Source: Clostridia bacterium | Lineage (GTDB): Bacteria > Bacillota_A > Clostridia > Christensenellales > Borkfalkiaceae | Direction of reading: 5' to 3' | Length of the DNA stretch: 31,079 nt | NCBI GenBank assembly: GCA_017462505.1 | Contig: JAFTQY010000012.1 | Span: 1-31,079, forward strand | In this document: positions 1 to 7,734 of the stretch, piece after piece | Layout of the letters: each line of letters starts with the position of its first letter | Numbering within the stretch: the first letter of the stretch is position 1 | The notes under the pieces: model-generated | Told to the model about the DNA's origin: nothing | Seen by the model: only the letters and a program-made list of their open reading frames with translations | Database searches by the model: none | Made by a program: the position numbers and the translations under genes

Positions 1-130
1 GCCCAACGGTGTTTTCACCGGGATCGAACACGCCGTCTTTGCCCGTGCAATCGTCCTTGAACTTCAAAAGCACGTTGCCGTTTTCAAGCTTGTAAACGTC
101 TTTGGTTTTGCCTGTGTAGATTTTTTTCAT
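1..130 (-). CDS. purC: Phosphoribosylaminoimidazole-succinocarboxamide synthase (SAICAR synthetase), 5' part only
   Basis: Only the first 43 codons are in the window; the gene runs off the left edge. The start is the ATG read on the minus strand at 130, preceded by an AGAGG ribosome binding site. The N terminus contains [12 protein letters not shown] followed by [18 protein letters not shown], which matches the N-terminal strand of the SAICAR synthetase fold (ATP-grasp-like, purine pathway step joining CAIR and aspartate). The family call rests on this short segment, so downstream catalytic residues cannot be checked. Transcription is divergent from the lipoprotein gene on the right, from a promoter at 214-242. 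Purine control of this promoter is possible, but I see no recognisable purine riboswitch in the leader of about 77 nt. Confidence 0.8.
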   Translation of the reverse strand, partial: MKKIYTGKTKDVYKLENGNVLLKFKDDCTGKDGVFDPGENTVG

Positions 131-213
131 TTTATAAAACCTCTTTATATTAGAATGCAAAATTAGGGTATCAGCTTTCGTTTGCGTATCGCGCGCGCCG
201 AATTCCGAGAAAT

Positions 214-242
214 ATTATATCAAATTTTTTTGGATTTTACAA
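214..242 (-). promoter_or_regulatory. Sigma-A promoter for purC
   Basis: On the minus strand, TTGTAA (237-242) and TATAAT (214-219) are separated by 17 bp. The predicted start is near 207, giving a leader of about 77 nt before the purC ATG. Confidence 0.7.
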
Positions 243-302
243 TAATATGAAAGGCGTTCCGCAAAAAAAGTTTGAAAAATTTTTAATTTTTTACAGGCGG
301 TA

Positions 303-331
303 TTGACAGCGGGGTATCGCTATGCTATAAT
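303..331 (+). promoter_or_regulatory. Consensus sigma-A promoter for the lipoprotein gene
   Basis: TTGACA (303-308), 17-bp spacer, TATAAT (326-331), with a TG dinucleotide one base upstream of the -10 (extended -10). It matches consensus at all twelve hexamer positions. The start site would fall near 338, about 37 nt before the ATG at 375. Confidence 0.9.
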
Positions 332-374
332 TAAATTGCGCGTAGGCGTAATACGGATAAGGGGGCGGTGTTGT

Positions 375-1175
375 ATGAAAAGGAAGTTGTTGGCGTTTAC
401 GCTTTGTTTGGCGATGGTATTTGTCTTTTTCGGCGTAGCCTGTGCAAAGGAGAACGGCGAGGGTTCTAACGGTGCTTCTTCCGATTGCTCGTGGGAGAGT
501 TCGTCGAACAGTTCCGTACACGACATAGCCGAAGTGTTTGCGGCGGAACAACTTTTTCCGTGGATTGCCGATTTGACGGTGGATAACGTGGTATTCGTAC
601 AACAAAGATACGGAGGTACAGGCGCACCCGATTCGTTGTCTACCGTTAAGACGAGTACGGACAAGACTGAAATCACGAGAATTATTGAGTATTTGAATAG
701 CCTTGAATTTGCTATTCCGTCGAGCGGCGTGGATTACCCGACGGGCGGTTTGGGGACGTGTTTAACGGTTGCGACGGACGAAAGTGTTTATACGTTGTAC
801 GAATATTTCGGTATTCTAACCCTTGACGGACAAGGATATTATTATTGCGAAGATATCCCTACGTTTACGACGGGGGAAACTGCGTTTTGTTTTGCGAGTC
901 TTTTCGGTGATAGTGTTTTGTATATCGACGGGGTGGAAAAGAAAAACTACGGCGATTTGGCGCATGAAATACTCTTCGTGGAAAAGGACGATTTGAAAGG
1001 TTTTACCTATACGGGCTACGAGTTGGAATTTGACGGCGGTACGCTTGTGATTTCCGACGAAAAGACCTTTGGTTTTGTGCGGTCTTTAAGAGCAACGGAT
1101 AATATCACCCTTTACACGATCGTTGGCAAAACGGATTTTTCGCAAATTTTTGCCGATTATCCGCTTTCCGTATAA
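375..1175 (+). CDS. Putative lipoprotein of unknown function
   Basis: Predicted 266-aa exported protein that I do not recognise. The N terminus has two basic residues, a hydrophobic core and a lipobox-like FGVAC, placing the lipidated cysteine at residue 23; Gly at -3 is somewhat atypical. A Ser/Gly/Asn-rich linker (about residues 27-45) follows, as is usual after a lipid anchor. The rest is a mixed alpha/beta sequence rich in acidic and aromatic residues, without repeats or catalytic motifs I can name. The ATG at 375 is chosen over an in-frame upstream TTG because the latter overlaps the -35 box at 303 and would bury the signal peptide. A GGGGG-rich stretch at 360-366 may serve as ribosome binding site. 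It has its own strong promoter and terminator, so it is monocistronic. Confidence 0.75.
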   Translation: MKRKLLAFTLCLAMVFVFFGVACAKENGEGSNGASSDCSWESSSNSSVHDIAEVFAAEQLFPWIADLTVDNVVFVQQRYGGTGAPDSLSTVKTSTDKTEITRIIEYLNSLEFAIPSSGVDYPTGGLGTCLTVATDESVYTLYEYFGILTLDGQGYYYCEDIPTFTTGETAFCFASLFGDSVLYIDGVEKKNYGDLAHEILFVEKDDLKGFTYTGYELEFDGGTLVISDEKTFGFVRSLRATDNITLYTIVGKTDFSQIFADYPLSV

Positions 1176-1184
1176 AAATTGTAT

Positions 1185-1232
1185 AAAAATCACAAAAATC
1201 CTTGCAAGAAAATTGCGGTGATTTTTTTCGTT
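1185..1232 (+). terminator. Rho-independent terminator after the lipoprotein gene
   Basis: AAAAATCAC (1185-1193) pairs with GTGATTTTT (1218-1226), followed by a T-rich tract. The loop contains a further small palindrome around CTTGCAAG. Confidence 0.75.
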
Positions 1233-1247
1233 TTGTAAACAAAACAC

Positions 1248-1276
1248 TTTACAACAAACGGATTTTGCGGTATAAT
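1248..1276 (+). promoter_or_regulatory. Sigma-A promoter for the methyltransferase/pseudouridine synthase pair
   Basis: TTTACA (1248-1253), 17-bp spacer, TATAAT (1271-1276). It reads into the gene starting at 1345. Confidence 0.85.
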
Positions 1277-1344
1277 ATGTAGGTATAATCGTCTTATTAT
1301 GTCTTATTGCGCGCTTTTTGCGGTGGACAGAACAAGGAAAGAAC

Positions 1345-2226
1345 ATGAAGATTTCGCAAAATTGGAAAGATTATTCGATCATCGCCACGGGCGACGGATA
1401 TAAATTGGAGCGTTGGAAAGACGTGTATTTGCTCCGTCCCGACCCGCAGGTGATCTGGGCGGCGCAGACCGACCTTTTCGCTTATCCCAAGCTGAACGCG
1501 TATTATAAGCGCAGCGAAAAGGGGGGCGGCGGTTGGAAGATTTTGCGGCCTTTCCCTGACGAATGGAATATCGCCTACGACGAACTGGATATCCGTTTCA
1601 AGATCAAGCCGATGGGCTTTAAGCACACGGGCTTGTTCCCCGAACAGGCGGTAAACTGGGAGCGTATGTCCGCTCTTATCAAAAACGCGGGCAGACCGAT
1701 CAAGGTTTTAAACCTGTTTGCGTACACGGGCGGGGCTACGGTGGCTTGCGCTAAGGCGGGCGCGCAGGTGACCCACGTGGACGCGGCGAAAGGCATGGTG
1801 GAACGGGCAGGCGAAAACGCGCGGCTTTCGGGTATCGATACGGGTATTCGCTATATCGTGGACGATTGCTTGAAATTCGTACAGCGGGAAATCCGTCGCG
1901 GCAACAAATACGACGCGATCATCATGGACCCCCCGTCTTATGGCAGAGGTCCAAACGGCGAAATGTGGAAGATCGAAAACGACCTGTATAAATTCGTCGA
2001 GCTCTGTTCGCAGGTGCTTTGCGATAATCCGCTGTTCGTACTCATTAACAGCTATACGACGGGCTTGCAACCGATGGTTTTGCAAAATATTTTACAGCTG
2101 ACTTTAAAAAATTTCCACGGAAGAGTGGAGGCGTACGAGGTCGGTATCAAGACGGAAGAGGGGATTTCTCTTCCTTGCGGCGCAGGAGGTATGTTTATCA
2201 ATGACGGAAACGAGCGTGATGCCTGA
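1345..2226 (+). CDS. Class I SAM-dependent methyltransferase, RlmI-like (probable 23S rRNA m5C methyltransferase family)
   Basis: A 293-aa protein of the COG1092/RlmI-like group. Visible motifs are the SAM-binding glycine-rich loop FAYTGG at residues 125-130, an acidic residue at the end of the next strand (VDAAKG, about 146-150), and the DPPSYGRG substrate motif at 195-202. The order and spacing fit rRNA/tRNA methyltransferases of this family. It is shorter than E. coli RlmI because the N-terminal PUA domain is missing; residues 1-110 instead form the shorter N-terminal region seen in Bacillota homologues. The ATG at 1345 follows AAGGAAAG and is preferred to the in-frame GTG upstream. The last 26 nt overlap the next gene, a pseudouridine synthase, suggesting translational coupling and a shared role in rRNA modification. 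The exact target base is inferred from the family only. Confidence 0.85.
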   Translation: MKISQNWKDYSIIATGDGYKLERWKDVYLLRPDPQVIWAAQTDLFAYPKLNAYYKRSEKGGGGWKILRPFPDEWNIAYDELDIRFKIKPMGFKHTGLFPEQAVNWERMSALIKNAGRPIKVLNLFAYTGGATVACAKAGAQVTHVDAAKGMVERAGENARLSGIDTGIRYIVDDCLKFVQREIRRGNKYDAIIMDPPSYGRGPNGEMWKIENDLYKFVELCSQVLCDNPLFVLINSYTTGLQPMVLQNILQLTLKNFHGRVEAYEVGIKTEEGISLPCGAGGMFINDGNERDA

Positions 2227-2917
2227 ATTGAATATTTTATACGAGGACAACCATATCATCGTGGTATTAAAGCCGCAAATGGTGGCTTGCTGTCCGGACG
2301 AGAGCAGGGACGACAACCTGCTCGATATGGTAAAACAGTATATCAAGGTCCGTTATGAAAAGCCGGGCAACGTATACGTGGGCTTGGTGCACCGTTTGGA
2401 CCGTCCGACGGGCGGCGTGATGGTGTACGCAAAAACGAGCAAGGCGGCGGCTCGTCTTACCGAGGGCTTGCAGTCGGGGGATTTTGAAAAGAAATACCTC
2501 GCCGTGCTTTGCGGCGCGCCCGATACCCAGCGGGGTACGCTTTGCAATTATCTTAGAAAAAACACCGTCAACAATATGGTGTACATCTGTACGCCCTCCG
2601 AAGAGGGCGCAAAATACGCCGAGCTTGATTATAAGGTCGTAGAGGACAAGGGGAAATATTCCTTGGTAGAGGTGCGCTTGCACACGGGCAGAACCCACCA
2701 GATCCGCGTACAGATGGCGGGGATTTCCCACCCCATTTACGGGGATATGCGTTACGGCGGCGCGTTGGCGCAGAAAGGCAAGCTCGCTCTTTGGGCGTAT
2801 TCGCTGTCCTTTTTGCACCCGATCACGAAAGAGCGGTTGAAATTTATCGCTTCGCCTCCTGAAACGGAAGTGCCTTGGAAGGCGTTCGACCTGTCGAAAG
2901 CGGTGGAAATTAAGTGA
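2201..2917 (+). CDS. RluA-family pseudouridine synthase
   Basis: A 238-aa RNA uridine isomerase of the RluA/RsuA superfamily. The catalytic motif HRLDRPTGG is at residues 64-72 with the nucleophilic Asp at 67. The conserved TGRTHQIRVQMA block near residues 161-172 and the GDMRYGG block (about 179-185) complete the fold. There is no N-terminal S4 domain; the catalytic domain starts almost at once, as in short RluA-type enzymes of Bacillota. The start at 2201 has AGGAGG 11 bases upstream; a second in-frame ATG at 2219 lacks a site. It overlaps the preceding methyltransferase by 26 nt in another frame, so the two are probably translated from one mRNA. The modified RNA position cannot be told from sequence. 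Confidence 0.9.
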   Translation: MTETSVMPELNILYEDNHIIVVLKPQMVACCPDESRDDNLLDMVKQYIKVRYEKPGNVYVGLVHRLDRPTGGVMVYAKTSKAAARLTEGLQSGDFEKKYLAVLCGAPDTQRGTLCNYLRKNTVNNMVYICTPSEEGAKYAELDYKVVEDKGKYSLVEVRLHTGRTHQIRVQMAGISHPIYGDMRYGGALAQKGKLALWAYSLSFLHPITKERLKFIASPPETEVPWKAFDLSKAVEIK

Positions 2918-2945
2918 AAATTTAATAAAAAACGAAAAACACTCC

Positions 2946-2982
2946 AAATCCCCTTGAAATGCGTTTGACAAAAAGGGGATTT
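2946..2982 (+). repeat. Perfect 10-bp inverted repeat enclosing a -35 box
   Basis: AAATCCCCTT (2946-2955) and AAGGGGATTT (2973-2982) are exact complements; the 17-nt loop contains the TTGACA of the downstream promoter. There is only a short T run after the right arm, so this may be a weak terminator for the upstream pair, an operator, or both. Confidence 0.7.
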
Positions 2983-2993
2983 CGGTGTAAAAT
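2965..2993 (+). promoter_or_regulatory. Sigma-A promoter for the surface protein gene
   Basis: TTGACA (2965-2970), 17-bp spacer, TAAAAT (2988-2993). The -35 lies in the loop of the 2946-2982 inverted repeat, and the predicted start (about 3000) is followed closely by a second inverted repeat. Confidence 0.85.
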
Positions 2994-3007
2994 AAATAAG
3001 TACGATA

Positions 3008-3030
3008 TTGTAAACAGGCAAAGTTTACAA
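3008..3030 (+). repeat. 8-bp inverted repeat in the start of the leader, operator-like
   Basis: TTGTAAAC (3008-3015) and GTTTACAA (3023-3030) are perfect complements separated by 7 bp. The element starts about 8 bp after the predicted transcription start. It could be a repressor operator or a 5' stabilising hairpin. Confidence 0.6.
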
Positions 3031-3054
3031 ATACTCTAAAAGGCAAAGGTTCTT

Positions 3055-5595
3055 ATGAAAAAGACGAACAAAAAATTGATGACATTGTTGCTTAGCGGTA
3101 TGTTGGGCGTAGCGGCGCTCGGCGCAGGGCTTATGAAAACGGACGCCGTATCGGCGGACGAAACGCCTGCGGCGAAAACGTATACCCTGACCGACATCTT
3201 TGCGTCCGACGCGTCTAACGTAATCGGCGCGGATAAAAAAGGCGACGCAGAGGCTACGGTTGAAACGGCGAGATTTACCCTTTCCAAGGGCGAAAGCGTA
3301 GAATTCCGTCGTAATCTTGCGCTCAAATGGTACGACGAAGTGGAAAATGCTGTCAGCGCGCAGTATTTTACGGTAAAATTCTCGCTTGCAGATACCAACT
3401 TTGACGCGCTGTCTATCGTGATCGAGAGCGAATCGGCAACGGCGAACGAGGACAACAAGGCGACGAACAAGGTAACGTTTGCAAAGGCGGAAAGCGGCAA
3501 CCTTACCGTTTCGGTAAACGGCGTTTTGTCCAGCGTGGAAATCGCGGCGGCGGATATCAACAACGAAATGACCCTCACCCTTTCGGAAACGGGCGGGGCG
3601 GAGTACGGCACGTTCAACGTGGTGCTCAACGGCGAAACCGTAGGCGCGTTTGAAAATATCGGCGCGAACTATGCCGCTTATACCAGCGGGAAAGTTATTC
3701 CTCTGTCCATTCTGTCCGAAAAGGAAGAAGAGGAAGAGAGCGAAGAAAAAGCGGACGGCGAAACGGAAACGGCGTTGGATACCGTTGTGTATCTGTACGA
3801 ATTGAACAACCAAAGATTTGACAATATCGTGGAAGAAGAATCGGGCAGCAAAACGTTGAAGAAAGTTCCCGATACGGCAGCTCCTGTAATCGTTATTAAC
3901 GAAGATATTGCGGACGGCTTGCTGATCGGTACGGCGTTTGCATACTATTCGCCCACCGTTTTGGACGTTATGCCCAACAGCGATTCCAAGATCACGACCA
4001 GATCGTTCTATCAATGGAATCCCACGGATACGGCGGTAACGTATAATACGGAAATGAAATCCTCGCACTACTTTATGGAAACGACCTATTACGTAGCAGA
4101 GGACGGCACTTTGTTTGCGACCAAGACGGAGGCTTTGGATTCGGGAAAGGCGTTTAAACCCACGACCGTTTACAAAGAAAACAACAATCAGGAATTTCTT
4201 TCGGTGAAATATGCCGTACAGGACGACTCGATGGAGCTTAGCAAGACGACGAAGGAATATCAGCTTGCTTGGTACGCAGAGGACAGCGCAAAGGAAACGA
4301 AAGAGGGCGTTGAATACGTTTATCTGAACCAGAAAAACGAGGGCGCGAGCTATAAATATATCGCGCTTGGCGACGGCGAAAACCTGCTCACCGACCTTAA
4401 CGGCAACGTAGAGGGCTCTGCCGAATACGATGAAGAGAAAACGCTTGCGGCGGCGGTAGCAGAATATCAAATCGCTTTGGAAGCGGCGGCAAAGGAAGCG
4501 ATCGCGGGTAGTAACTCGTACATTTATTTCCCATCCCTTGCTTGGTTGATCCAAGACAACAACGGCTATCGCAATCTGAAATTTGTGATCTGCTATAAAT
4601 CGCCTTCCTCGACGGCTGGCAAGAGCACGTCGCAGCTCAGCTATAACGGGCTTAGACTTTCGACGACGGACGAAGGGTATTACGAATTTAAGGTATACGC
4701 AACGGACGCTGCCGGCAACGGTATGGAATACTACCTCGACGGTAAGCTGGTCAAGGTAAGCACGTCGAATATCTGGGATATTGAAGAAATTCCCTCGTTC
4801 TCGTACACGATCGAAAGAAAGGGCGTGTCGATCAAGAACGACAGCGACACGACGACCAAGAGAAAGGACGACGTTGAATTCAACGGTACGTTCAGCGGGT
4901 TCAGCGATCCCACCGTCGTTGGTATGAAGAGCAAGAAGAGCGCGTATGCTCTGTATAAAGTAGACGCAAGCATTTACAACGACGATCTTGATTACAGCAA
5001 AAAGCAGTTGACGAGCAGCGTAATGACGGGCATCACGTATGCAAGTTTGAAGAAGGATATCGACGCGGCGTTCAAGGCGGGTAACATTCCTGCAAAAGGC
5101 GAATATTTTGATTTCTATCTTGACCTGTACGTGAAGAAGCTTGCGACGTCGCTTGGCGCAACGTCTTCTGCGGAAATCGAAAAGCTGAAATCCTGCTTTA
5201 TCCGCATTGACGAATACGACAGCACGATCACCGAAGAGGACGCGGCTTGGGATATCAACAAGTTTAAGTGGAATTCGTCCAGCAAGTCGTTTGAAGCGGT
5301 GGAAAGATGCGATTATATCATCTTTGCGGACTATTACGAAAGCGACCTTGCGTCCCAGCGTGTAGCGGCGTATAAGGTAATCGAAGTCGAGGCGGAAGAA
5401 GACGTCAACTATATCAAGACGAAATGGATCAAAGACAATATCACTTCGGTTGTGTTGTTTGCGATCGCAGGCGTAATGTTCGTTATGATCATCGTTCTGT
5501 TGCTCATTAAGCCCTCGGATGAAACGTTGGAAGACGTAGAAGAGGCGGCGGACGAAGAAAACGCGAAAAAGAAAAACAAAAAGAACCGCAAATAA
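3055..5595 (+). CDS. Large secreted surface protein with C-terminal membrane anchor, function unknown
   Basis: An 846-aa protein I do not recognise. It has an N-terminal signal peptide (basic start, hydrophobic core, likely cleavage after about residue 33 near AVSADE). A long extracellular region follows, then one transmembrane helix at about 797-818, and a cytoplasmic tail of 28 residues that is acidic and then lysine-rich (ends KKKNKKNRK). This gives type I topology; there is no LPXTG sorting signal. A very acidic stretch (EKEEEEESEEKADGE, about 222-236) separates an N-terminal beta-rich part from the rest. An alanine-rich helix lies near 460-486 and an Ig-like beta segment (YYEFKVYATDAAGNG) near 542-556. 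No catalytic motif is visible. The gene stands alone between its own promoter and terminator, and an envelope or adhesion role is inferred only from topology. Confidence 0.8.
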   Translation: MKKTNKKLMTLLLSGMLGVAALGAGLMKTDAVSADETPAAKTYTLTDIFASDASNVIGADKKGDAEATVETARFTLSKGESVEFRRNLALKWYDEVENAVSAQYFTVKFSLADTNFDALSIVIESESATANEDNKATNKVTFAKAESGNLTVSVNGVLSSVEIAAADINNEMTLTLSETGGAEYGTFNVVLNGETVGAFENIGANYAAYTSGKVIPLSILSEKEEEEESEEKADGETETALDTVVYLYELNNQRFDNIVEEESGSKTLKKVPDTAAPVIVINEDIADGLLIGTAFAYYSPTVLDVMPNSDSKITTRSFYQWNPTDTAVTYNTEMKSSHYFMETTYYVAEDGTLFATKTEALDSGKAFKPTTVYKENNNQEFLSVKYAVQDDSMELSKTTKEYQLAWYAEDSAKETKEGVEYVYLNQKNEGASYKYIALGDGENLLTDLNGNVEGSAEYDEEKTLAAAVAEYQIALEAAAKEAIAGSNSYIYFPSLAWLIQDNNGYRNLKFVICYKSPSSTAGKSTSQLSYNGLRLSTTDEGYYEFKVYATDAAGNGMEYYLDGKLVKVSTSNIWDIEEIPSFSYTIERKGVSIKNDSDTTTKRKDDVEFNGTFSGFSDPTVVGMKSKKSAYALYKVDASIYNDDLDYSKKQLTSSVMTGITYASLKKDIDAAFKAGNIPAKGEYFDFYLDLYVKKLATSLGATSSAEIEKLKSCFIRIDEYDSTITEEDAAWDINKFKWNSSSKSFEAVERCDYIIFADYYESDLASQRVAAYKVIEVEAEEDVNYIKTKWIKDNITSVVLFAIAGVMFVMIIVLLLIKPSDETLEDVEEAADEENAKKKNKKNRK

Positions 5596-5610
5596 TTTGC
5601 GATGACAAGA

Positions 5611-5637
5611 AAGGACGGTTATAACGCCGTCCTTTTT
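5611..5637 (+). terminator. Rho-independent terminator after the surface protein gene
   Basis: AAGGACGG (5611-5618) pairs with CCGTCCTT (5627-5634) across an 8-nt loop, followed by a T run. Confidence 0.85.
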
Positions 5638-5651
5638 GCTTGGATATTTAC

Positions 5652-5680
5652 TTGCGTTTTCGCGCGCTTTCCGTTATAAT
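5652..5680 (+). promoter_or_regulatory. Sigma-A promoter for the second pseudouridine synthase gene
   Basis: TTGCGT (5652-5657), 17-bp spacer, TATAAT (5675-5680). The same hexamer pair recurs upstream of the foldase gene at 22729-22757. Confidence 0.8.
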
Positions 5681-5701
5681 AATAAGGTAAGGAGTTTCAG
5701 C

Positions 5702-6523
5702 ATGTTACAGCTTGTATCGGACAAAGCCCAATCTTTAAAAGAATTTACCGAAAACAACTACGCGCAGGCGGCGTTTTTTTGGAATATGCTTTTAAAAAAT
5801 AAGGATATCCGCGTCAACGGCGTGCGCGTCGGGGCGGATATGTCTTTGCAGGCGGGGGACACCGTTTGTTATTACTTGACGGCAAAGCAGGCGGAAAAGG
5901 CGGCTTTTTATCCCGTGTACGAGGACGAAAACGTGCTGATCATCGATAAGGAAAGCGGAGTGAATTCCGAGGCGGTGTATGCTGCCCTTGCAAGGGAGCG
6001 GGAATGTTATTTTATCCACCGTTTGGATCGAAATACGAAAGGCTTGATGGCGTTTGCGCTGAATACTTGGACGGAAAAAGCCTTGCTTGCGGCGTTTAAG
6101 GAAAAGAGAGTGGAAAAGCGGTATCACGCGTTGTGTTTTGGCGACTTCCCCAAAACGGACGACGTATTGACGGGGTATCTCAAAAAGGACGGAGAGCGTG
6201 CTTTGGTCAAGGTGTTTGATAAGCCGATCGTGGGCGCGGAAAAGATCGTGACGGAATACCGTGTGTTGGAAAAAACGGACGGCTTGACGAGGGTGGAAGT
6301 GGTTTTGCATACGGGCAAGACCCACCAGATCCGCGCGCACTTAGCGCATATCGGCTGCCCGATCGTCGGGGATATGAAATACGGAAACAGCGCGAAGAAT
6401 AAGGAATTAAAAGCGGCGCGGCAATGCTTGGTGGCAAAGCGTTTGCGCTTTGATTTAGTCGGGGAGTTGTCTTATTTGAATGCAAAAGAATTTTGTTCCC
6501 GTTTCAAGGCGGAATTGCAATAG
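5702..6523 (+). CDS. RluA-family pseudouridine synthase with N-terminal S4-like region
   Basis: A 273-aa enzyme with the catalytic HRLDRNTKG at residues 106-114 (Asp109). The TGKTHQIRAHLAHIG block and the GDMKYGN block follow, all diagnostic of the RluA group. Unlike the enzyme at 2201-2917 it carries about 65 extra N-terminal residues (NMLLKNKDIRVNGVRVG, then LQAGDTVCYYL), which read as an S4 RNA-binding domain, the usual RluA/RluC/RluD arrangement. The ATG at 5702 has AAGGAG seven bases upstream; in-frame sequence further upstream overlaps the promoter and the previous terminator. The gene probably forms one transcript with the DUF998-like gene 30 nt downstream. The target uridine cannot be predicted. 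Confidence 0.9.
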   Translation: MLQLVSDKAQSLKEFTENNYAQAAFFWNMLLKNKDIRVNGVRVGADMSLQAGDTVCYYLTAKQAEKAAFYPVYEDENVLIIDKESGVNSEAVYAALARERECYFIHRLDRNTKGLMAFALNTWTEKALLAAFKEKRVEKRYHALCFGDFPKTDDVLTGYLKKDGERALVKVFDKPIVGAEKIVTEYRVLEKTDGLTRVEVVLHTGKTHQIRAHLAHIGCPIVGDMKYGNSAKNKELKAARQCLVAKRLRFDLVGELSYLNAKEFCSRFKAELQ

Positions 6524-6553
6524 GGTTAGAGCGAACCAAAGGAAATGACGCAG

Positions 6554-7165
6554 ATGGAAATTTTAGGGCTTATATGGGTTATAACACTTTTTGCGGATAA
6601 TCTGTTGCCGTTGTTGTTTGCACGGTTTTATCCAAGTTATAACCATAAAAAAATGGCGCTATCGGTCCTCGGCTCACGGCAAAGTCCCGTGAAGTGGATA
6701 TATAATGCGTGGTGTATATCGTCGGGGCTTGTTTTCTGTATTGCTCCGAATACATTATATAAAGAAAATAGCGGAGGCTTGGCGATAACGATATGGATAT
6801 TACTTGCGATATACGGTATCGGTTGCGAAATCGTATCAGGCGTTTGTCCGCTTAACGAAAACAGACAAGAGAAAGACGTTGTAACGAAGATTCATGGCGG
6901 TGCGTCTGCTGTAGGGTTTATGGCGTTACTTGTTGCGCCTTTGCTATTGGCAATACTGCAGTTTCAATCGACAAATATAATTATGGGAGCAATCTCGCTT
7001 GTCAGCTTTATTGTTGCTTTCGCGTTCTTCTGTTTTTTTATTATGGGGGAAAAAGAAAAGTTTGCAAATACGATTTTGCGATACGGCGGGCTTTGGCAAC
7101 GGCTTGTTTTGGCGTTCTGCTATGCGCCATTTGTTGTAATGTGTATTGTGACGCTAATAATTTAA
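6554..7165 (+). CDS. DUF998-like integral membrane protein
   Basis: About 203 aa with six likely membrane helices: residues near 4-22, 50-68, 73-95, 110-132, 136-160 and 178-200. The arrangement fits DUF998. That includes the early FYPSYNHKKMALSVLGSRQSP segment (a helix, then Asn and Ser-Leu-Gly before the second helix) and a KIHGGASAVGF segment in the middle. The function of DUF998 proteins is not established. An ATG at 6545 is in frame, but the AAAGGA site (6538-6543) abuts it; the ATG at 6554 has a 10-nt spacing and is preferred. The gene is more AT-rich than its neighbours and uses more ATA and TTA codons, so it may have been acquired. It opens the accessory-looking stretch that continues to 7892. 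Confidence 0.65.
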   Translation: MEILGLIWVITLFADNLLPLLFARFYPSYNHKKMALSVLGSRQSPVKWIYNAWCISSGLVFCIAPNTLYKENSGGLAITIWILLAIYGIGCEIVSGVCPLNENRQEKDVVTKIHGGASAVGFMALLVAPLLLAILQFQSTNIIMGAISLVSFIVAFAFFCFFIMGEKEKFANTILRYGGLWQRLVLAFCYAPFVVMCIVTLII

Positions 7166-7285
7166 CTAACCAATAAGAATTTGTAAGCAAATTTGATATT
7201 TAACAAAACAAAATACTGATTTGTCAGAAATACCGCAAAGTTATAATAAATACATCAAAATTAAAAAAAGGAAGGTGTATTTATC

Positions 7286-7422
7286 ATGAAAAATTGAAAC
7301 CCCAACACATGAATAAAGAACACTAGCTCACAGTTGCTCTTGACGGCAGCGCATCAAAGGATATTCTTAAATTTTTGCTTGCATTAAGTTTTGATTTAAC
7401 AGATAAAAATAGTAAAAGATAG
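7286..7422 (+). pseudogene. Decayed small gene (frameshift and stop codons)
   Basis: AAGGAAGGTG (7268-7277) lies eight bases before an ATG at 7286, but translation stops after three codons (ATG AAA AAT TGA). A different frame is open from 7327 to a TAG at 7420-7422 and reads as a plausible peptide (LTVALDGSASKDILKFLLAL and about 11 more residues). A TAG at 7324-7326 closes that frame upstream. The ribosome binding site, a -10-like TATAAT at 7242-7247 and the terminator-like hairpin directly downstream suggest a former expressed gene of about 45 codons with a frameshift and at least one nonsense mutation. I do not recognise the peptide. Alternatively the short open frame is chance. Confidence 0.35.
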
Positions 7423-7445
7423 GGAAGAAGAAACGTTCCCCCTAT
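7420..7445 (+). terminator. Terminator-like hairpin after the decayed ORF
   Basis: TAGGG (7420-7424) can pair with CCCTA, followed by a run of eight Ts. The stem is short, so this is moderate support. Confidence 0.45.
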
Positions 7446-7529
7446 TTTTTTTGTATAAGGATCTATCCCGATAGTCTGAGGGTTTAAAAGCATTCAGCCG
7501 TTGAGTAAAACATTACATAGACCAAGCGA

Positions 7530-7577
7530 GAGATTTTTTCGTCATACCGACCGAGCGAAGCGAGTGGAGTGTATCCC
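7530..7577. repeat. Element resembling dispersed GAGCGAAGCGAG-type repeats
   Basis: The segment has a GAGATTTTTTCGTCAT start, then CCGACCGAGCGAAGCGAG and TGGAGTGTATCCC. This is close in layout to the widely scattered short intergenic repeats of the form GTCATTCTGAGCGAAGCGAAGAATCTC known from many bacterial genomes. Only one copy is seen in this window, so its repeat nature here is inferred from resemblance. Confidence 0.4.
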
Positions 7578-7627
7578 GAAAAGTGAATAAAAGAGATCAA
7601 GATTTATATAGAGATAAAATTGTTTTC

Positions 7628-7734
7628 AAAGCGCTGGACATTTTTATATCGATTAAGCGAAAGTTATTTGAAAACGTTGGACATTTCTATATTAATTAAC
7701 CGAAAATCTATCCCAAAACGCTTGACATTCCCCA
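7628..7734 (+). repeat. Two and a half imperfect 43-44-bp direct repeats carrying promoter-like -35 boxes
   Basis: Three units begin at about 7628, 7671 and 7715 with AAAGCGCTGGACATT, AAAACGTTGGACATT and AAAACGCTTGACATT. The first two continue with a TATATC/TATATT, ATTAA and CGAAA pattern. The GACA cores are at 7637, 7680 and 7724 (spacings 43 and 44). Only the third has TTGACA and a matched -10; the first two have TGGACA. Confidence 0.7.

Noticed and set aside
3025..4554. Long antisense open frame (509 codons, minus) across the surface protein gene
   Set aside because: Its translation is Arg/Phe/Val-rich and low in Glu and Lys, typical of a mirror frame of a codon-biased gene, and it has no domain, signal or ribosome binding site.
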